Made by a program: the position numbers and the translations under genes. Under the pieces are notes generated by a model. It ran no database searches and was not told the DNA's origin. It saw only the letters and a program-made list of their open reading frames with translations. A stretch of 64,000 bases of DNA from Alphaproteobacteria bacterium (GTDB lineage Bacteria > Pseudomonadota > Alphaproteobacteria > Rhodospirillales > Rhodospirillaceae): the NCBI GenBank assembly GCA_003246625.1, contig QJZR01000013.1, forward strand, positions 62,001 through 126,000. Direction: 5' to 3'. Position 1 is the first letter of the stretch, and each line of letters opens with the position of its first letter. Positions 63,879-64,000 of this stretch are shown in pieces.

Positions 63879-64000
63879 TCATCGATCCCGCCACCCTGCT
63901 GGCCTTCGCCGCCGCCTCCACCCTGTTGGCCTTGGCGCCGGGACCGGACAACATTTTCGTTCTCGCCCAGTCGGCGATGAAGGGCAGCGCCGCCGGGCTG
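63875..64000 (+). CDS. LysE-family exporter (3' end outside window)
   Basis: The first 42 codons of a membrane protein beginning ATTLL-like helix and carrying the LysE/RhtB hallmark ALAPGPDNIFVLAQS near residue 20. Such proteins export amino acids or similar solutes. Translation is coupled to mutY by a four-base overlap. Confidence 0.88.
   Translation, partial: MIIDPATLLAFAAASTLLALAPGPDNIFVLAQSAMKGSAAGL

Overview
The window is about two-thirds G+C and reads as chromosome of a motile, high-GC alphaproteobacterium, probably of the Rhodospirillales. The grounds are paired b and b' subunits in an F0 operon, a subunit c whose second half resembles that of Rhodospirillum, a short alphaproteobacterial flagellin, and the DUF721-dsbA-smc gene order. 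This placement comes from gene content and my memory of family members, not from a search. No rRNA, tRNA or CRISPR array was seen.

Layout. Bases 1-2723: the 3' end of an outer-membrane efflux factor and a chemoreceptor. 2724-4934: an AT-rich foreign island with a 55-residue helix-turn-helix protein and a degenerate tyrosine-recombinase-like protein, ending at uvrB. 4939-15428: housekeeping and signalling genes (uvrB, aspartate aminotransferase, an EF-G paralogue, a TerC-type exporter, a large HD-GYP sensor). 15347-21273: a DeoR/AraC-regulated ABC importer of the phosphonate/sugar-phosphate type, divergent from an inositol-monophosphatase-family enzyme. 21337-25229: ethanolamine ammonia-lyase eutCB, an acetyltransferase and a glycine-zipper envelope protein.

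25321-37223 is one long minus-strand block: flgD, flgE, two small flagellar genes, flgK and flgL, followed without a break by a HAD-family protein, a GT9-like glycosyltransferase, a WbsX/GH99-like protein and two methyltransferases. This looks like a flagellar glycan-modification set appended to the hook/filament-junction operon. Diverging from it are flagellin, fliD and fliS. 40729-47066 carries an ECF sigma factor, a membrane anti-sigma candidate and a periplasmic sensor-like protein, then a MacA-MacB-NodT efflux system. A molbindin gene with a probable Mo-box, a nitroreductase, a NicO-type Ni/Co exporter and an orphan ParA follow. 49732-52426 is the F0 ATP synthase operon (atpI-B-E-F'-F).

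The last 11 kb has smc, a DsbA-like gene and DUF721 on one side and mutY on the other. Between them lie two accessory modules bracketed by copies of a double-hairpin intergenic repeat. One is a two-gene CHAT protease/STAND ATPase/TPR protein plus a coupled small hydrophobic protein, a candidate biological-conflict (defence) system. The other is an orphan PAAR plus gp5/VgrG-like spike-tip pair.

Regulatory structure seen directly includes a 51-bp site shared by the glycine-zipper gene and the macAB operon, perfect palindromes on both sides of the ECF sigma gene, a near-consensus promoter for the atp operon, paired hairpins after atpE, and several intrinsic terminators.
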